A DNA stretch of 48,107 nt from Ilumatobacteraceae bacterium (GTDB lineage Bacteria; Actinomycetota; Acidimicrobiia; Acidimicrobiales; Ilumatobacteraceae), in assembly GCA_030726975.1 (NCBI GenBank), contig JANRCO010000084.1:1-48107 (forward strand). Direction: 5' to 3'. This document shows, piece by piece, positions 1 to 8,511 of the stretch. The notes below the pieces were generated by a model, which did not search any database, was not told the DNA's origin, and worked only from the letters and a program-made list of their open reading frames with translations. A program made the position numbers and the translations under genes. How positions within the stretch are numbered: the first letter of the stretch is position 1; every line of letters begins with the position of its first letter.

Positions 1-548
1 GCACATTGGCTGCCATGGCGTCGGCAAGAAGTGCCTCTGACAATGCAACTACACCCTGTTTCGCCGTCGTAAGAAGCAATGCTCGGAAACGCCAAAATGC
101 CTGCCGTGGAGGCTGTGTTCACTACATGGCCAGGTTCACCAGAAGCGAGCATGCGCGGCACAAATGAATGCACGCCATAAATAGGGCCCCAGAGGTCGAC
201 ACCTAGCACCCACTCCCACGATTCAATGGAAGCTTCCCATGTGAGGTCGCGATGCACCACGCCAGCGTTGTTGCACAAAATGTGCACTGCACCAAACTCT
301 TCATATGAAAAATCGGCAAGAGCTTCCACTGCGTTGCGGTCGGACACATCGCAACGCATCGCTGCACACGGAATGCCTGCGTCATTCAATAAGTCGCTTG
401 CTGCATCGAGAGCGCCTTGCTCAACATCGGCAATCACTATGTTCATACCCTCTGCGCCAAAGCGTTGGGCCATTGCTAGACCAATTCCCGATGCACCGCC
501 GGTAATGACTGCGGTTTTTCCTTGCAAGTTTCCTAACACACCAGCCAT
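1..548 (-). CDS. short-chain dehydrogenase/reductase, partial, probable frameshift
   Basis: NAD(P)-dependent oxidoreductase of the classical SDR family; the 3' end lies outside the window. From the ATG at 546-548 the protein begins MAGVLGNLQGKTAVITGG and continues into ASGIG, the Rossmann glycine motif; the NNAG motif is read around 261-275. The reading frame is open to the window edge, but after the active-site Tyr (codon 69-71, in SIASYDG) the expected YxxxK is lost. Dropping two bases of frame near position 62 restores KQGVVALSEALLADAMAAN, normal SDR sequence. So the gene is either frameshifted at its catalytic Lys or carries a sequencing/assembly error. It is transcribed divergently from the SDR at 644. 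Substrate unknown. Confidence 0.8.
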   Translation of the reverse strand, partial: MAGVLGNLQGKTAVITGGASGIGLAMAQRFGAEGMNIVIADVEQGALDAASDLLNDAGIPCAAMRCDVSDRNAVEALADFSYEEFGAVHILCNNAGVVHRDLTWEASIESWEWVLGVDLWGPIYGVHSFVPRMLASGEPGHVVNTASTAGILAFPSIASYDGETGCSCIVRGTSCRRHGSQC

Positions 549-643
549 GTGCGCTCCTTTTGAAGTAGTCCTCTGCGCAGAGCGTAGTTCTTTTCTGAAC
601 TCCGCCTGCCCACCCACTTCACTCACGCCACTATTGTCGTGCC

Positions 644-1441
644 ATGAGCATTCTCGACACATTTCGCATGGACGGACAAGTAGCGGTAGTCACTGGCTCG
701 GGCCAAGGTATTGGCCGGGGTATTGCTTGGGCACTTGCCGATGCTGGCTGCGATGTAGTTCTCAACTCGCGGCGCCAAAGTGATCTTGATGAAACAGCTG
801 CAGGCGTTCGCGAACGTGGCCAGCGAGCCCTCACCGTTGCTGGTGACATTCGTGATTTTTCTGATCAGATTGCTGCCGCAACCATCAAAGAATTTGGTCG
901 CCTCGATGTCTGGGTGAACAACGTTGGTGGTTCCGATGAAAAAACAACGCGAACACTCATTGATACGCCCGATGAAGTTTTTCGCAACCAACTTGAATTG
1001 AACCTCACTTCAGCATTCCAAGGCGCAAAAGCTGCAGCATCAAATATGCCCAATGGCGGAGTCATCATCAACATTGCTTCAGGTGCCGGTATGCGTGGTT
1101 CGCCAATGACTGGCCCTTATGCAGCATCTAAAGCAGGAATGATCAACCTCACCCTCACTCTTGCGCTCGAACTTGCCGAGCGCGATATTCGCGTAAATAC
1201 CGTTTCTCCTGGCCCCATTGCAACTGAAGCATTTTTGGAAGTACTCGGTATCGCTGCCGACCTCGACGCCATCGCATCAACTATTCCACTGCGCCGTTTG
1301 GGAACTCCCGACGATATTGGTGCAGCAGTTTTGTATCTTGCATCGCCAGCATCGTCATGGGTAACAGGACAAAACATTCTTGTTGCCGGTGGCCGCACAG
1401 AACGCAGTTACCAATACGGCGGTCGAGAAAAAAAGAAATAG
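644..1441 (+). CDS. short-chain dehydrogenase/reductase
   Basis: Cytosolic NAD(P)-dependent oxidoreductase of the classical SDR family, 265 residues, a normal length. The cofactor motif TGSGQGIG is at residues 17-24, NNVGG (a variant of NNAG) near 92-96, and the catalytic residues are Ser146, Tyr159 and Lys163 (in PYAASKAG). The C-terminal tail is unusually basic (ends GGREKKK). The ATG lies three bases before the next gene's start region, and the epoxide hydrolase-like gene begins 3 bases after this stop, so the two are probably co-transcribed. The closest named family by feel is the 3-oxoacyl-ACP reductase/7-alpha-hydroxysteroid dehydrogenase group; the substrate cannot be decided. Confidence 0.9.
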   Translation: MSILDTFRMDGQVAVVTGSGQGIGRGIAWALADAGCDVVLNSRRQSDLDETAAGVRERGQRALTVAGDIRDFSDQIAAATIKEFGRLDVWVNNVGGSDEKTTRTLIDTPDEVFRNQLELNLTSAFQGAKAAASNMPNGGVIINIASGAGMRGSPMTGPYAASKAGMINLTLTLALELAERDIRVNTVSPGPIATEAFLEVLGIAADLDAIASTIPLRRLGTPDDIGAAVLYLASPASSWVTGQNILVAGGRTERSYQYGGREKKK

Positions 1442-1444
1442 AAC

Positions 1445-2626
1445 ATGGCGCCTCTTCCACAACCATTCACCATTCCCTATAGCGCTGAAGCGGTAGCCGA
1501 CCTACACCAACGGCTCGACAACACACGTTTTCCACTTGGAGTGGCAAATGAGCAATGGAAATACGGAATGGAACAAGAATGGTTTCGCTCGTTCTTGCGG
1601 TATTGGCGCCACGAATTTAGTTGGGAAAATCAAGTTGCGAAGATGAACGCACTCCCTAACTACCGCGTAGAAATCGATGGCATTCCCTTGCACTTTGTGC
1701 ACATGAAAGGACGCGGGCCCGCACCACTTCCCATCATCACTACTCATGGGTGGCCGTGGAGTTACTGGGATTACCGTGATGTTGCACAACAACTTGCCGA
1801 CCCTGAATCCTTTGGTCGTTCAGCGCTTGACTCATTTGATGTCGTTGTTCCCTCGCTGCCAGGGTTTGGTTACTCCTCACCACTTCCTGTGGGGCACCTC
1901 TCTACGCGCGATGTTGCACACCTATGGAACAAGCTCATGACCGAAGTTCTGGGTTACCCCACATACTGCGCGCACGGTGGTGACTGGGGCGCCATTGTGA
2001 CCGCAGAACTCGCACATGCACATGCATCTTCACTGCATGGGGCGCACATCACCTTGCCGATGTTCTTTGGCCTCAACCGTGCCGATATCACTGCAGGTGA
2101 TTACGACGATGAAGAAAAACATTATCCCGAGCTCATGAAAACACGTATGGCAACTGCAACCAGCCATTACACAGTGCAGGGAATTGAGCCCGAAACTCTT
2201 GCTTATGCAATGCACGACTCTCCTGCTGGCATGGCGGCATGGCTCATTGAACGTCGTCGCCTGTGGAGCGACTCAGCTGATGCTTCCGGACACCGCGATG
2301 TCGAGCGCGCATTCACTATGGAAGAACTTGCAACATTGGTGAGCATCTATTGGTTCACCGAAACATTTGGAAGCTCGTGCCGCATGTATTACGGGCGCAC
2401 AAATGAACCATGGAAACCCGAGCACAACCGCACACCCATCATGGAAGCACCTACCGCCATGGCTGTGTTTCCTGGTGACCTCATTTTTCTTCCCCGTCGT
2501 GCTGCAGAACGCGTTGCCAATATTCAACGTTGGACTCGCATGCCAGCCGGCGGACATTTTGCTGCAGCAGAAGAACCTGAACTTGTTGCCAACGATGTTG
2601 CAGAGTTCTTCCGTACCTATCGGTAA
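1445..2626 (+). CDS. epoxide hydrolase-like alpha/beta hydrolase (EHN type)
   Basis: Probably hydrolyses an epoxide to a diol. The 393-residue protein has the N-terminal extension of the microsomal epoxide hydrolase family (EHN domain, about residues 5-110) followed by an alpha/beta hydrolase fold. HGWPWS at 101-106 supplies the oxyanion HGxP motif; the nucleophile is Asp180 in HGGDWGA; the catalytic His is probably in PAGGHFAAAEEPE near residue 377. Two Tyr-rich stretches in the cap could donate to the epoxide oxygen. The gene sits directly downstream of an SDR and upstream of a kinase-like gene, which fits a pathway that opens an oxidised ring or alkene. Juvenile-hormone-type hydrolases share this architecture, so the substrate is open. 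Confidence 0.87.
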   Translation: MAPLPQPFTIPYSAEAVADLHQRLDNTRFPLGVANEQWKYGMEQEWFRSFLRYWRHEFSWENQVAKMNALPNYRVEIDGIPLHFVHMKGRGPAPLPIITTHGWPWSYWDYRDVAQQLADPESFGRSALDSFDVVVPSLPGFGYSSPLPVGHLSTRDVAHLWNKLMTEVLGYPTYCAHGGDWGAIVTAELAHAHASSLHGAHITLPMFFGLNRADITAGDYDDEEKHYPELMKTRMATATSHYTVQGIEPETLAYAMHDSPAGMAAWLIERRRLWSDSADASGHRDVERAFTMEELATLVSIYWFTETFGSSCRMYYGRTNEPWKPEHNRTPIMEAPTAMAVFPGDLIFLPRRAAERVANIQRWTRMPAGGHFAAAEEPELVANDVAEFFRTYR

Positions 2627-2678
2627 CTACAACATTTGTTTGGTTTTTTCCTGTTGAGAGAAATGCTATTTTTTCTCT

Positions 2679-3791
2679 ATGACAATTGATGCAAACAACT
2701 ACCCACTTCGCCCCGACGAAATCACTACCGCTTGGTTAGAGGCGGCACTGAAGTCGAGTAATTCGATGCCAGCAAGTGCAGGTATTTCGAGCATTGCGCG
2801 TCGCCCCATTGGTGTAGGCGTAGGAATGCTCGGTCTCATTGAAGTAGTCACACCCACTTATTCTGGTGATGCAGGAAATGCGCCAAAGTCTGTTGTAGTG
2901 AAATACCCCACAGAAGTAGAGGGCAACTTGGCTGTAGCCACCACGTTCAATGTGTATGAACGTGAAGTGCGTTTTTGTCAACTGCTCGGCCCGAAAGCTG
3001 GTTTGCGTCTGCCCAAGTTGTACTTCGCACACACCACATCGGCGTCGTCGTTCATCATGGTGATGGAAGACCTCTCGGGTTACGCCCTAGGCGACCAAGT
3101 GGAAGGTTGCAGCGTCAAGCAGGCAGAAATGTCGATTATTGAAATGGCAAAACTGCATGCTGCGTTTTGGGAAAAAGTCGATTCCGACGAGTTCCAATTT
3201 GTGCCATACCACTTCCCTACCGTTCACTCCGACGCCATGTGGCAAGGTGCCACCGCAGGCTGGGATGCAATGGTTGCCATTTTTGGCGATGTCATCAGCC
3301 CCGAATTGAAAAACAACAAAGACAAGTTCTTAGCAACAGTTCCCAAAATGCAAGAGTGGATTGTTTCGCACCCACACACGTTGGTGCATGGCGACTGGCG
3401 CATGGACAACCTCATGTTCGGTGTTGAACCCGACCACGCTCCGATGGCTGTACTCGACTGGCAAGGCACATTGCGCTCTAAGGGTGTGCAAGACCTTGCG
3501 TACTTACTCAGCCACAACATGGATGTCACCGAGCGCCGTGACAACGAGCGTGCTCTTGTTGCAATGTGGCATAGCGAACTACTGAAGAATGGTGTGCAGA
3601 ATTACACCGCAGATCAGGCATGGGATGAGTACCGCCGCGCAGTGTTGTATCTGTGGGTCTACGCCACCGTCATCGCCGGAACACTCGACCCGTCGAACGA
3701 ACGCGGCAAAGCGTTTATGACAGCAATGGTGACGCGTTCAAGTAGCGCCATTGGCGACCTCGACGGCATTGCACTCCTCGATACTTTTTAA
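2679..3791 (+). CDS. phosphotransferase family protein (APH/ecdysteroid-kinase-like)
   Basis: Aminoglycoside-phosphotransferase-fold small-molecule kinase, 370 residues. The catalytic loop is HGDWRMDN at 237-244 and the metal-binding Asp is Asp260 in AVLDWQG; VVVKYP near 72-77 carries the ATP-contacting Lys. Family members in actinobacteria often lie among lipid, steroid or acyl-CoA degradation genes rather than resistance genes, and the neighbours here (SDR, epoxide hydrolase, Rieske oxygenase) agree with that. Its true substrate is unknown; antibiotic resistance is unlikely from context. The stop codon sits inside a near-perfect 30-base inverted repeat (3774-3803). Confidence 0.85.
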   Translation: MTIDANNYPLRPDEITTAWLEAALKSSNSMPASAGISSIARRPIGVGVGMLGLIEVVTPTYSGDAGNAPKSVVVKYPTEVEGNLAVATTFNVYEREVRFCQLLGPKAGLRLPKLYFAHTTSASSFIMVMEDLSGYALGDQVEGCSVKQAEMSIIEMAKLHAAFWEKVDSDEFQFVPYHFPTVHSDAMWQGATAGWDAMVAIFGDVISPELKNNKDKFLATVPKMQEWIVSHPHTLVHGDWRMDNLMFGVEPDHAPMAVLDWQGTLRSKGVQDLAYLLSHNMDVTERRDNERALVAMWHSELLKNGVQNYTADQAWDEYRRAVLYLWVYATVIAGTLDPSNERGKAFMTAMVTRSSSAIGDLDGIALLDTF

Positions 3792-3803
3792 AGTATCGAG
3801 GAG
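3774..3803. terminator. long perfect inverted repeat between convergent genes
   Basis: A 14-base arm (CTCCTCGATACTTT) is followed after TT by its exact reverse complement. The phosphotransferase stop codon falls at the centre. The element lies between two converging genes, so a bidirectional terminator is the natural reading, although no clear T-run follows on either strand. A partial third copy (AGTATCGAGG) occurs near 3828. Confidence 0.55.
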
Positions 3804-3809
3804 TATGAA

Positions 3810-4025
3810 CTAGCGCTTATCGAAAGAAGTATCGAGGCGATAGTTCACAAATTTTGGTCCACCCACCCAACCGCACAGCTGCGGGTCGCATTCAAAAATT
3901 TCACCTGTGATCCACTTGCCGTCTGTGCGAAAAAGGCCCCATTTAGCGCCATCGCTGACCTTGATGTTGCCTTGTCCGTCTTGTTCGTAGAGCAATCCGG
4001 TGAGCGGGTGTGTGATGCCGAGCAT
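3810..4025 (-). CDS. small hypothetical protein, 71 aa
   Basis: Not recognised as a named family. The start ATG at 4023-4025 lies two bases after the stop of the Rieske oxygenase, giving MLGITHPLTGLLYEQDG; a longer reading back to 4208 would lie inside the oxygenase gene and is not preferred. The protein has several Gly/Trp pairs and two Cys (GEIFECDPQLCGW), and no membrane segment. Position suggests co-expression with the oxygenase; the Cys pair could be structural or bind metal, but nothing in the sequence proves it. Confidence 0.65.
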   Translation of the reverse strand: MLGITHPLTGLLYEQDGQGNIKVSDGAKWGLFRTDGKWITGEIFECDPQLCGWVGGPKFVNYRLDTSFDKR

Positions 4026-4027
4026 TG

Positions 4028-5377
4028 TTATACCCCCAGGTATTCGTCGAGCATGACGTGGAACCAGCGCACTTTGGACTCTTGATAGTTGGCCAAAGTA
4101 ACACCAGGCTTCACTGTGGTTTCCAGACCCATTTGCACGCGCTCCATGTTGAAGACGTCTTGGTCGAACACTTTTCCTAATGTGCTCAACTCCACCGCAC
4201 TCGACCATGGCTCATCGAAATCGAGCATGTGCAGTTCAGCAGGTGCCGGACGCTCACCAACAAATGGCGACAAGAAGAAGCACTCCATGACCGATTGACG
4301 ATGGTTGTCGCCAAGTGGACGGAAACGGTACACAATGCGGTTGTACGAACCCCACGGGTGGAAGTTGGGGAACAAGGTGTAGTCAATTGCATCGAGGTAT
4401 TCAGCATCTGACCAGTCGTCAACCTTGTCGCCAACAATGGTGCGCCAGCGATCGCGAGCTGAAGATGCACCCACTTCGCGAGCAGTTTTGCCATCGGGAA
4501 TTTCGACGGGCAATTCTTCATCGACACGCACGTCCATCATGGCGCGCATGATGTCGGCTTCATTCACCATGTGCTTAAGCAATGGGCTTGGTGTTCCACC
4601 TGGCGTAATAACACGGCTAAAGGTGTCCCAAATATCTACTTGGCTATTGGTGTCGCCAAGGTAGTTCATAATTTGCGGATGCGTTGCGTTGACGTGATAC
4701 GCCTCGCTGAATGCTTCCTGTGCAATTTTCCAGTTGCAATTGAGTTTCTTGGCAACGTGTGCTTGCACGTAACGATTCTCAAGATCCCAACGCTCAAAGT
4801 GCTGCGGAAGATCGCCAATGAAACTTTCAAATGACTGTGCACGTGGGTCGGGGTTAATGAAAACAAAACCAGACCATGTACCCACTTTGACATCGGGCAA
4901 ACCGAATTCACTTGGGGTGACATGCTCGAAGTCCCAACCTGCAGGAATGTCTTTGAGGTTGCCCTCGTTGGTCCATGCAAAACCGTGGAATGCACAACGA
5001 ATTTCGCTGCACTTACCGTCGTACTGCTTGAGCTGACGGCCACGATGCAAACATGCATTGACGTACGACTTGATGGTTCCGTCACTTTGACGCATCACGA
5101 TGTATGACTTGTTGCAAATTTCATAGACGATGTAGTCGCCTGGCTCAGGAATGTGCTCTTCGCGGCAAGCAAACTGCCACACTTTGCCCCACAGGCGTTC
5201 TTTTTCTAACTCATGCCATTCACGTGTAATGAATCGGTCGATAGAAACATCGGCAGAGCCAAGGTAACGAGGTGATTCGAGGCGAAGCACTTCGGGAACT
5301 GGATGGGTGTCGGTATCGAGTAATTCCTGGTATGTGATACCTGGAGACTTACGTAGGCCTGAGTCTGTTGCGGTCAT
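4028..5377 (-). CDS. Rieske non-haem iron oxygenase, alpha subunit
   Basis: Terminal oxygenase of an aromatic-ring-hydroxylating dioxygenase system: a Rieske [2Fe-2S] cluster passes electrons to a mononuclear iron that activates O2. 449 residues. The cluster ligands are Cys109-x-His111 and Cys128-x-x-His131; the iron-site helix EAFSEAYHVNATHPQ carries His228 and His233, with the third, acidic ligand probably in the C-terminal FDQDVFNMERVQ segment. No beta subunit, ferredoxin or reductase is nearby, so it is either an alpha-only enzyme or uses partners encoded elsewhere. The saccharopine-dehydrogenase-like gene lies 16 bases upstream and a 71-residue protein 2 bases downstream, so the three probably form an operon. 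Confidence 0.92.
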   Translation of the reverse strand: MTATDSGLRKSPGITYQELLDTDTHPVPEVLRLESPRYLGSADVSIDRFITREWHELEKERLWGKVWQFACREEHIPEPGDYIVYEICNKSYIVMRQSDGTIKSYVNACLHRGRQLKQYDGKCSEIRCAFHGFAWTNEGNLKDIPAGWDFEHVTPSEFGLPDVKVGTWSGFVFINPDPRAQSFESFIGDLPQHFERWDLENRYVQAHVAKKLNCNWKIAQEAFSEAYHVNATHPQIMNYLGDTNSQVDIWDTFSRVITPGGTPSPLLKHMVNEADIMRAMMDVRVDEELPVEIPDGKTAREVGASSARDRWRTIVGDKVDDWSDAEYLDAIDYTLFPNFHPWGSYNRIVYRFRPLGDNHRQSVMECFFLSPFVGERPAPAELHMLDFDEPWSSAVELSTLGKVFDQDVFNMERVQMGLETTVKPGVTLANYQESKVRWFHVMLDEYLGV

Positions 5378-5393
5378 GTCTTAACGATAGGCG

Positions 5394-6680
5394 TTATGCA
5401 GGAACGATGGCACGTCGGACGGGGCGATCCCACCCTGGCTGCCCAGTGGGTCTCGGGCTTGGCCAGAGACCAGGACCCATTTCCACCATTCCGTGATGCG
5501 TGCTGTAGTCACCTAACAGGTTCAAAAATGGCACCGCATCGAATGCCTCTGGACCACGAACCCCTGTGGCTTTCCAGCTTCCATTACACAGCAATTCCAG
5601 GGCAACCACGGGGCACACTGCTGTTTGCCACAACACCGCCTGCGAACCCCATTCCCGCATGGTGATCTCGTTATCGGCAACGTGGTACAGATATACCTCT
5701 CTTGGTGCGCCGTCGTAGGTACCGCGTACCCATGTGCCTGCACAGGTTTTGCCGTGCATGAGGTGGCCCAATTTTGCCGGGTTCGGCAATACCGATGCCA
5801 ATACGTCGCGTGGCGAAACACTCACATCACCAACACGAATTTTTTCTGTGCTGTCGAGACCCAAATACGCAAACGTTTTCAACCAGTCGATGAATTCTGC
5901 GCCAAGACCATATTTGAAAGTCACGCGATTGCAGTCGACCTCACGTGGAACAAGAATTACTTCTTCGTGTTCAACGTTCACGCATTCAATCGGGCCAATG
6001 CCTGCTGGAAAGTGAAACACCTCGGGCTCGCTAAAGCAGTCGGTTGTATACAAACCACGAGTGGAGTCCCACACGATGGGTGGATTCAAACATTCTTCAA
6101 TGGTGGTCCAAATAGAAAATGTTGGGGCGAAATCTAAACCGTCAATAGACAAGTTGGAACCATCGCGCACTCCAATTTCATCGATGGTATCAAATAAGTG
6201 ATCGGCTGCGTAGCGCGCAAAAATATCGCTGAGTCCTGGCTCGACGCCCATTCCGACCAACGCCAAGATGCCACGCTCACGCCACTTCTCATCGGAAGCA
6301 ATTTGATTTTCTCCCAGCGGAGTTCCCACTTCTTCATATGGGTTTGTGGGGTGCGGCGTACTCAAGTTCATCGCCATATCGATGTAACTGCAACCTGCGG
6401 TATAGGCCGCATTGAAAATAGGGTCGTTCAAACGTGGGTCGCAGGCGTTAATAACAATGTCGGCATTCACACGCTGAATGAGCGCAACAAGATCTGCTTC
6501 ATTACGAGCATCAACCTGTTCGGCGACGAATCTTCCGGGGTCGTCAAGTTCAGCAATGGCCTCTTCTGCCCGAGCCTTTGTGATGTCGGCCAATACGAAA
6601 GACGTAAAGAACGACCTGGTCTCGGCGATAGAAGCCATCGAGGCCCCTACACCTCCTGCTCCCACTACGAGGATATTCAT
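5394..6680 (-). CDS. saccharopine dehydrogenase-like oxidoreductase
   Basis: NAD(P)-binding protein of the saccharopine dehydrogenase / carboxynorspermidine synthase superfamily, 428 residues. The N-terminus MNILVVGAGGVGASMASIAE is a Rossmann fold with GxGxxG (residues 7-12); INACDPRLNDPIF near 98-110 is the typical loop of this family, and VGMGVEPGLSDIFA follows. True carboxynorspermidine dehydrogenase reduces a Schiff base of a diamine with aspartate semialdehyde; homologues near Rieske oxygenases have unclear roles. The gene is first in the minus-strand operon with the oxygenase at 4028-5377. No polyamine decarboxylase is present, so the family name is safer than a specific activity. Confidence 0.82.
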   Translation of the reverse strand: MNILVVGAGGVGASMASIAETRSFFTSFVLADITKARAEEAIAELDDPGRFVAEQVDARNEADLVALIQRVNADIVINACDPRLNDPIFNAAYTAGCSYIDMAMNLSTPHPTNPYEEVGTPLGENQIASDEKWRERGILALVGMGVEPGLSDIFARYAADHLFDTIDEIGVRDGSNLSIDGLDFAPTFSIWTTIEECLNPPIVWDSTRGLYTTDCFSEPEVFHFPAGIGPIECVNVEHEEVILVPREVDCNRVTFKYGLGAEFIDWLKTFAYLGLDSTEKIRVGDVSVSPRDVLASVLPNPAKLGHLMHGKTCAGTWVRGTYDGAPREVYLYHVADNEITMREWGSQAVLWQTAVCPVVALELLCNGSWKATGVRGPEAFDAVPFLNLLGDYSTHHGMVEMGPGLWPSPRPTGQPGWDRPVRRAIVPA

Positions 6681-6786
6681 AAGTCACCATATGTAAGTCT
6701 CGATTGCCTTCAATATGACACTTACAGCACATTGAAGCGACACGCTGGTGCGCATCTGTTTCGTAGGACCAGCCTACCTCATGTCT

Positions 6787-7158
6787 TTAGTTGACGTTCA
6801 AGAGATCGACAACGAAAACAAGTGTTTCGCCACCTTTAATAACACCGCCAGCACCCTGATTGCCATAGCCCAAATGCGCTGGAATGGTGAGTGAACGACG
6901 GCCCCCTACTTTCATACCTGCAACACCTTGGTCCCAGCCCGCAATGACTTGGCCTGCACCGAGACGAAATTCGAATGCCTCATTGCGATCCCAGCTTGCA
7001 TCGAATTGCTTGCCAGTGCTCCACGCAACGCCGACATAGTGCACCTCTACATTGGTGCCCTTGGTGGCTTCCTTGCCCGTTCCCACAGTGAGGTCTTCAA
7101 TGACGAGGTCTGCAGGTGGGTTCGTTGATGGAATGGAAACTGATGGCTTAGAGGACAT
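6787..7158 (-). CDS. FKBP-type peptidyl-prolyl cis-trans isomerase
   Basis: Catalyses cis-trans isomerisation of peptide bonds before proline, assisting protein folding. This is a single FKBP domain of 123 residues with no signal peptide. Family hallmarks are VEVHYVGVAWSTGKQFDASW (about residues 38-57), GAGQVIAGWDQGVAGMKVGG (about 72-91) with the Trp at the base of the active pocket, and the HLGYGNQGAG loop with its Tyr. The length and the lack of additional domains match cytosolic actinobacterial FKBPs. It is transcribed divergently from the SDR at 7240. Confidence 0.95.
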   Translation of the reverse strand: MSSKPSVSIPSTNPPADLVIEDLTVGTGKEATKGTNVEVHYVGVAWSTGKQFDASWDRNEAFEFRLGAGQVIAGWDQGVAGMKVGGRRSLTIPAHLGYGNQGAGGVIKGGETLVFVVDLLNVN

Positions 7159-7239
7159 CTCTCCAACTTATCTACTTCATGTACCTGACGGCTACCGTTT
7201 CTCCCAAGTGCAGTAACTGCCCAATACAAAGGAACCAAT

Positions 7240-8076
7240 ATGGCCGGTCGTCTTGAAGGAAAAGTAGCAGTCATCACTGGTGGTGCAAGCGGTATTGGTG
7301 CTGGCACCGTGGAACGCTTCATTGCAGAAGGCGCCCGCTGTGTTATTGCCGACATTCAAGTAGATGCTGGAGCTGCATTCGCTCAAAAATTTGGCAACAA
7401 GGCAATTTTTGTGAAAACCGATGTGGCTAATGAAAATGAGGTTGAGGCAGTTGTCGCCGCTGCGGTGAAGCATTTCGGTCGTATCGATTGCATGTTCAAC
7501 AACGCTGGCATTCTTGGAGCGGTCGGGCCCGTCACTGAAATTCCTGGCGATGCGTGGAGCCGTTCTATCGATGTACTTCTCAGCAGTGTGTTCTATGGAA
7601 TTAAACACGCTGCAAAGGCAATGATTGCTAGTGGTAATGGTGGCAACATCATCAACACAACAAGTACTGCAGGTTTACGTGCAGGCTTAGGGCCGCATGT
7701 ATACACCGCAGCTAAACACGGTGTGGTTGGTTTAACGCAAAGCACTTCAACCGAACTCGGACCACTTGGCATTCGCGTCAATGCCATTGCTCCCGGTGGA
7801 ACCGTCAGCGGGCTCACTGCATGGCTTGTTACCGGCAGCTCCGACAACCTCACCGATGCCAACTCAAAAATTGGTGTTTCAAACCCCATGCGCCGCGCTG
7901 GGCAACCAGCCGACATAGCTAACGCAGCATTATTTCTTGCATCCGATGAGGCGAGTTATGTGAACGGACACGTTCTTGTTGTCGATGGCGCAGGCGAAGT
8001 CATCGGCGACCGCAACCATCGCTTTGTGCAACTTGGTTCACAAATTGTTCAAGAAACCGGCCGGATCGGCTTATAA
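7240..8076 (+). CDS. short-chain dehydrogenase/reductase
   Basis: Classical SDR of 278 residues. TGGASGIG at 13-20 binds NAD(P); FNNAG at 87-91; catalytic Ser142, Tyr155 and Lys159 (VYTAAKHG). After the usual fold it has a C-terminal extension ending ETGRIGL, slightly longer than typical. AAAGGA upstream of the ATG is a good ribosome-binding site. Two bases separate it from the NTF2-like gene, starting an operon SDR - NTF2-like - SDR - Rieske oxygenase - VOC protein. In actinobacteria such SDRs oxidise ring alcohols of steroids, terpenes or aromatic diols; which one is unknown. Confidence 0.92.
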   Translation: MAGRLEGKVAVITGGASGIGAGTVERFIAEGARCVIADIQVDAGAAFAQKFGNKAIFVKTDVANENEVEAVVAAAVKHFGRIDCMFNNAGILGAVGPVTEIPGDAWSRSIDVLLSSVFYGIKHAAKAMIASGNGGNIINTTSTAGLRAGLGPHVYTAAKHGVVGLTQSTSTELGPLGIRVNAIAPGGTVSGLTAWLVTGSSDNLTDANSKIGVSNPMRRAGQPADIANAALFLASDEASYVNGHVLVVDGAGEVIGDRNHRFVQLGSQIVQETGRIGL

Positions 8077-8078
8077 CA

Positions 8079-8507
8079 GTGACCTCTGCACATGAAGATT
8101 TCTATGACATTGTCAATGTTGCTATTGCATACACGTGGGCACTCGACACCAAAAACTTTGACGCACTGAACGACATTTTTGCGTCAGATGCAACAGGAAT
8201 GTTGAACGGAGTTCACTGTGAATCGCGCGATGCAATTATTGCGCGCATTTCTGGTTCACTGCTACGACTCGATTTCACTCAACACCTAGTGGGTAATCAT
8301 CAGGTGAACGCTACGGGTGATACGGCAACACATCGTTGCCAACTGCATGCCCAACATGTAAAAACCGGAACCGAGGGTGGAGACAACTTCATTATTGGCG
8401 GCTACTACGACGATGTTTTTGTGCGCACCTCCAACGGTTGGCGTATTCAACATCGCATCATGCAACCCACCTGGCGATCAGACAACGCCAATGTTGTGAA
8501 GAAGTAA
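8079..8507 (+). CDS. NTF2-like / SnoaL-like domain protein
   Basis: 142-residue alpha+beta-barrel protein of the NTF2/SnoaL superfamily, which includes dehydratases, isomerases, cyclases and ring-hydroxylating dioxygenase beta subunits. It starts with GTG two bases after the preceding stop. The sequence shows the usual layout: an N-terminal helical part (IAYTWALDTKNFDALNDIF), the strand-turn GVHCESRDAI, and the C-terminal barrel YYDDVFVRTSNGWRIQHR. Lying between two SDRs and just ahead of a Rieske alpha subunit, it may be a small dehydratase, or the barrel partner of the oxygenase; the sequence alone does not decide. Confidence 0.82.
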   Translation: MTSAHEDFYDIVNVAIAYTWALDTKNFDALNDIFASDATGMLNGVHCESRDAIIARISGSLLRLDFTQHLVGNHQVNATGDTATHRCQLHAQHVKTGTEGGDNFIIGGYYDDVFVRTSNGWRIQHRIMQPTWRSDNANVVKK

Positions 8508-8511
8508 AGAC

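Noticed and set aside
3810-4208. 132-residue version of the small protein after the Rieske oxygenase
   Set aside because: The first 61 residues would come from within the oxygenase gene in another frame; the ATG at 4025 is placed directly after the oxygenase stop.
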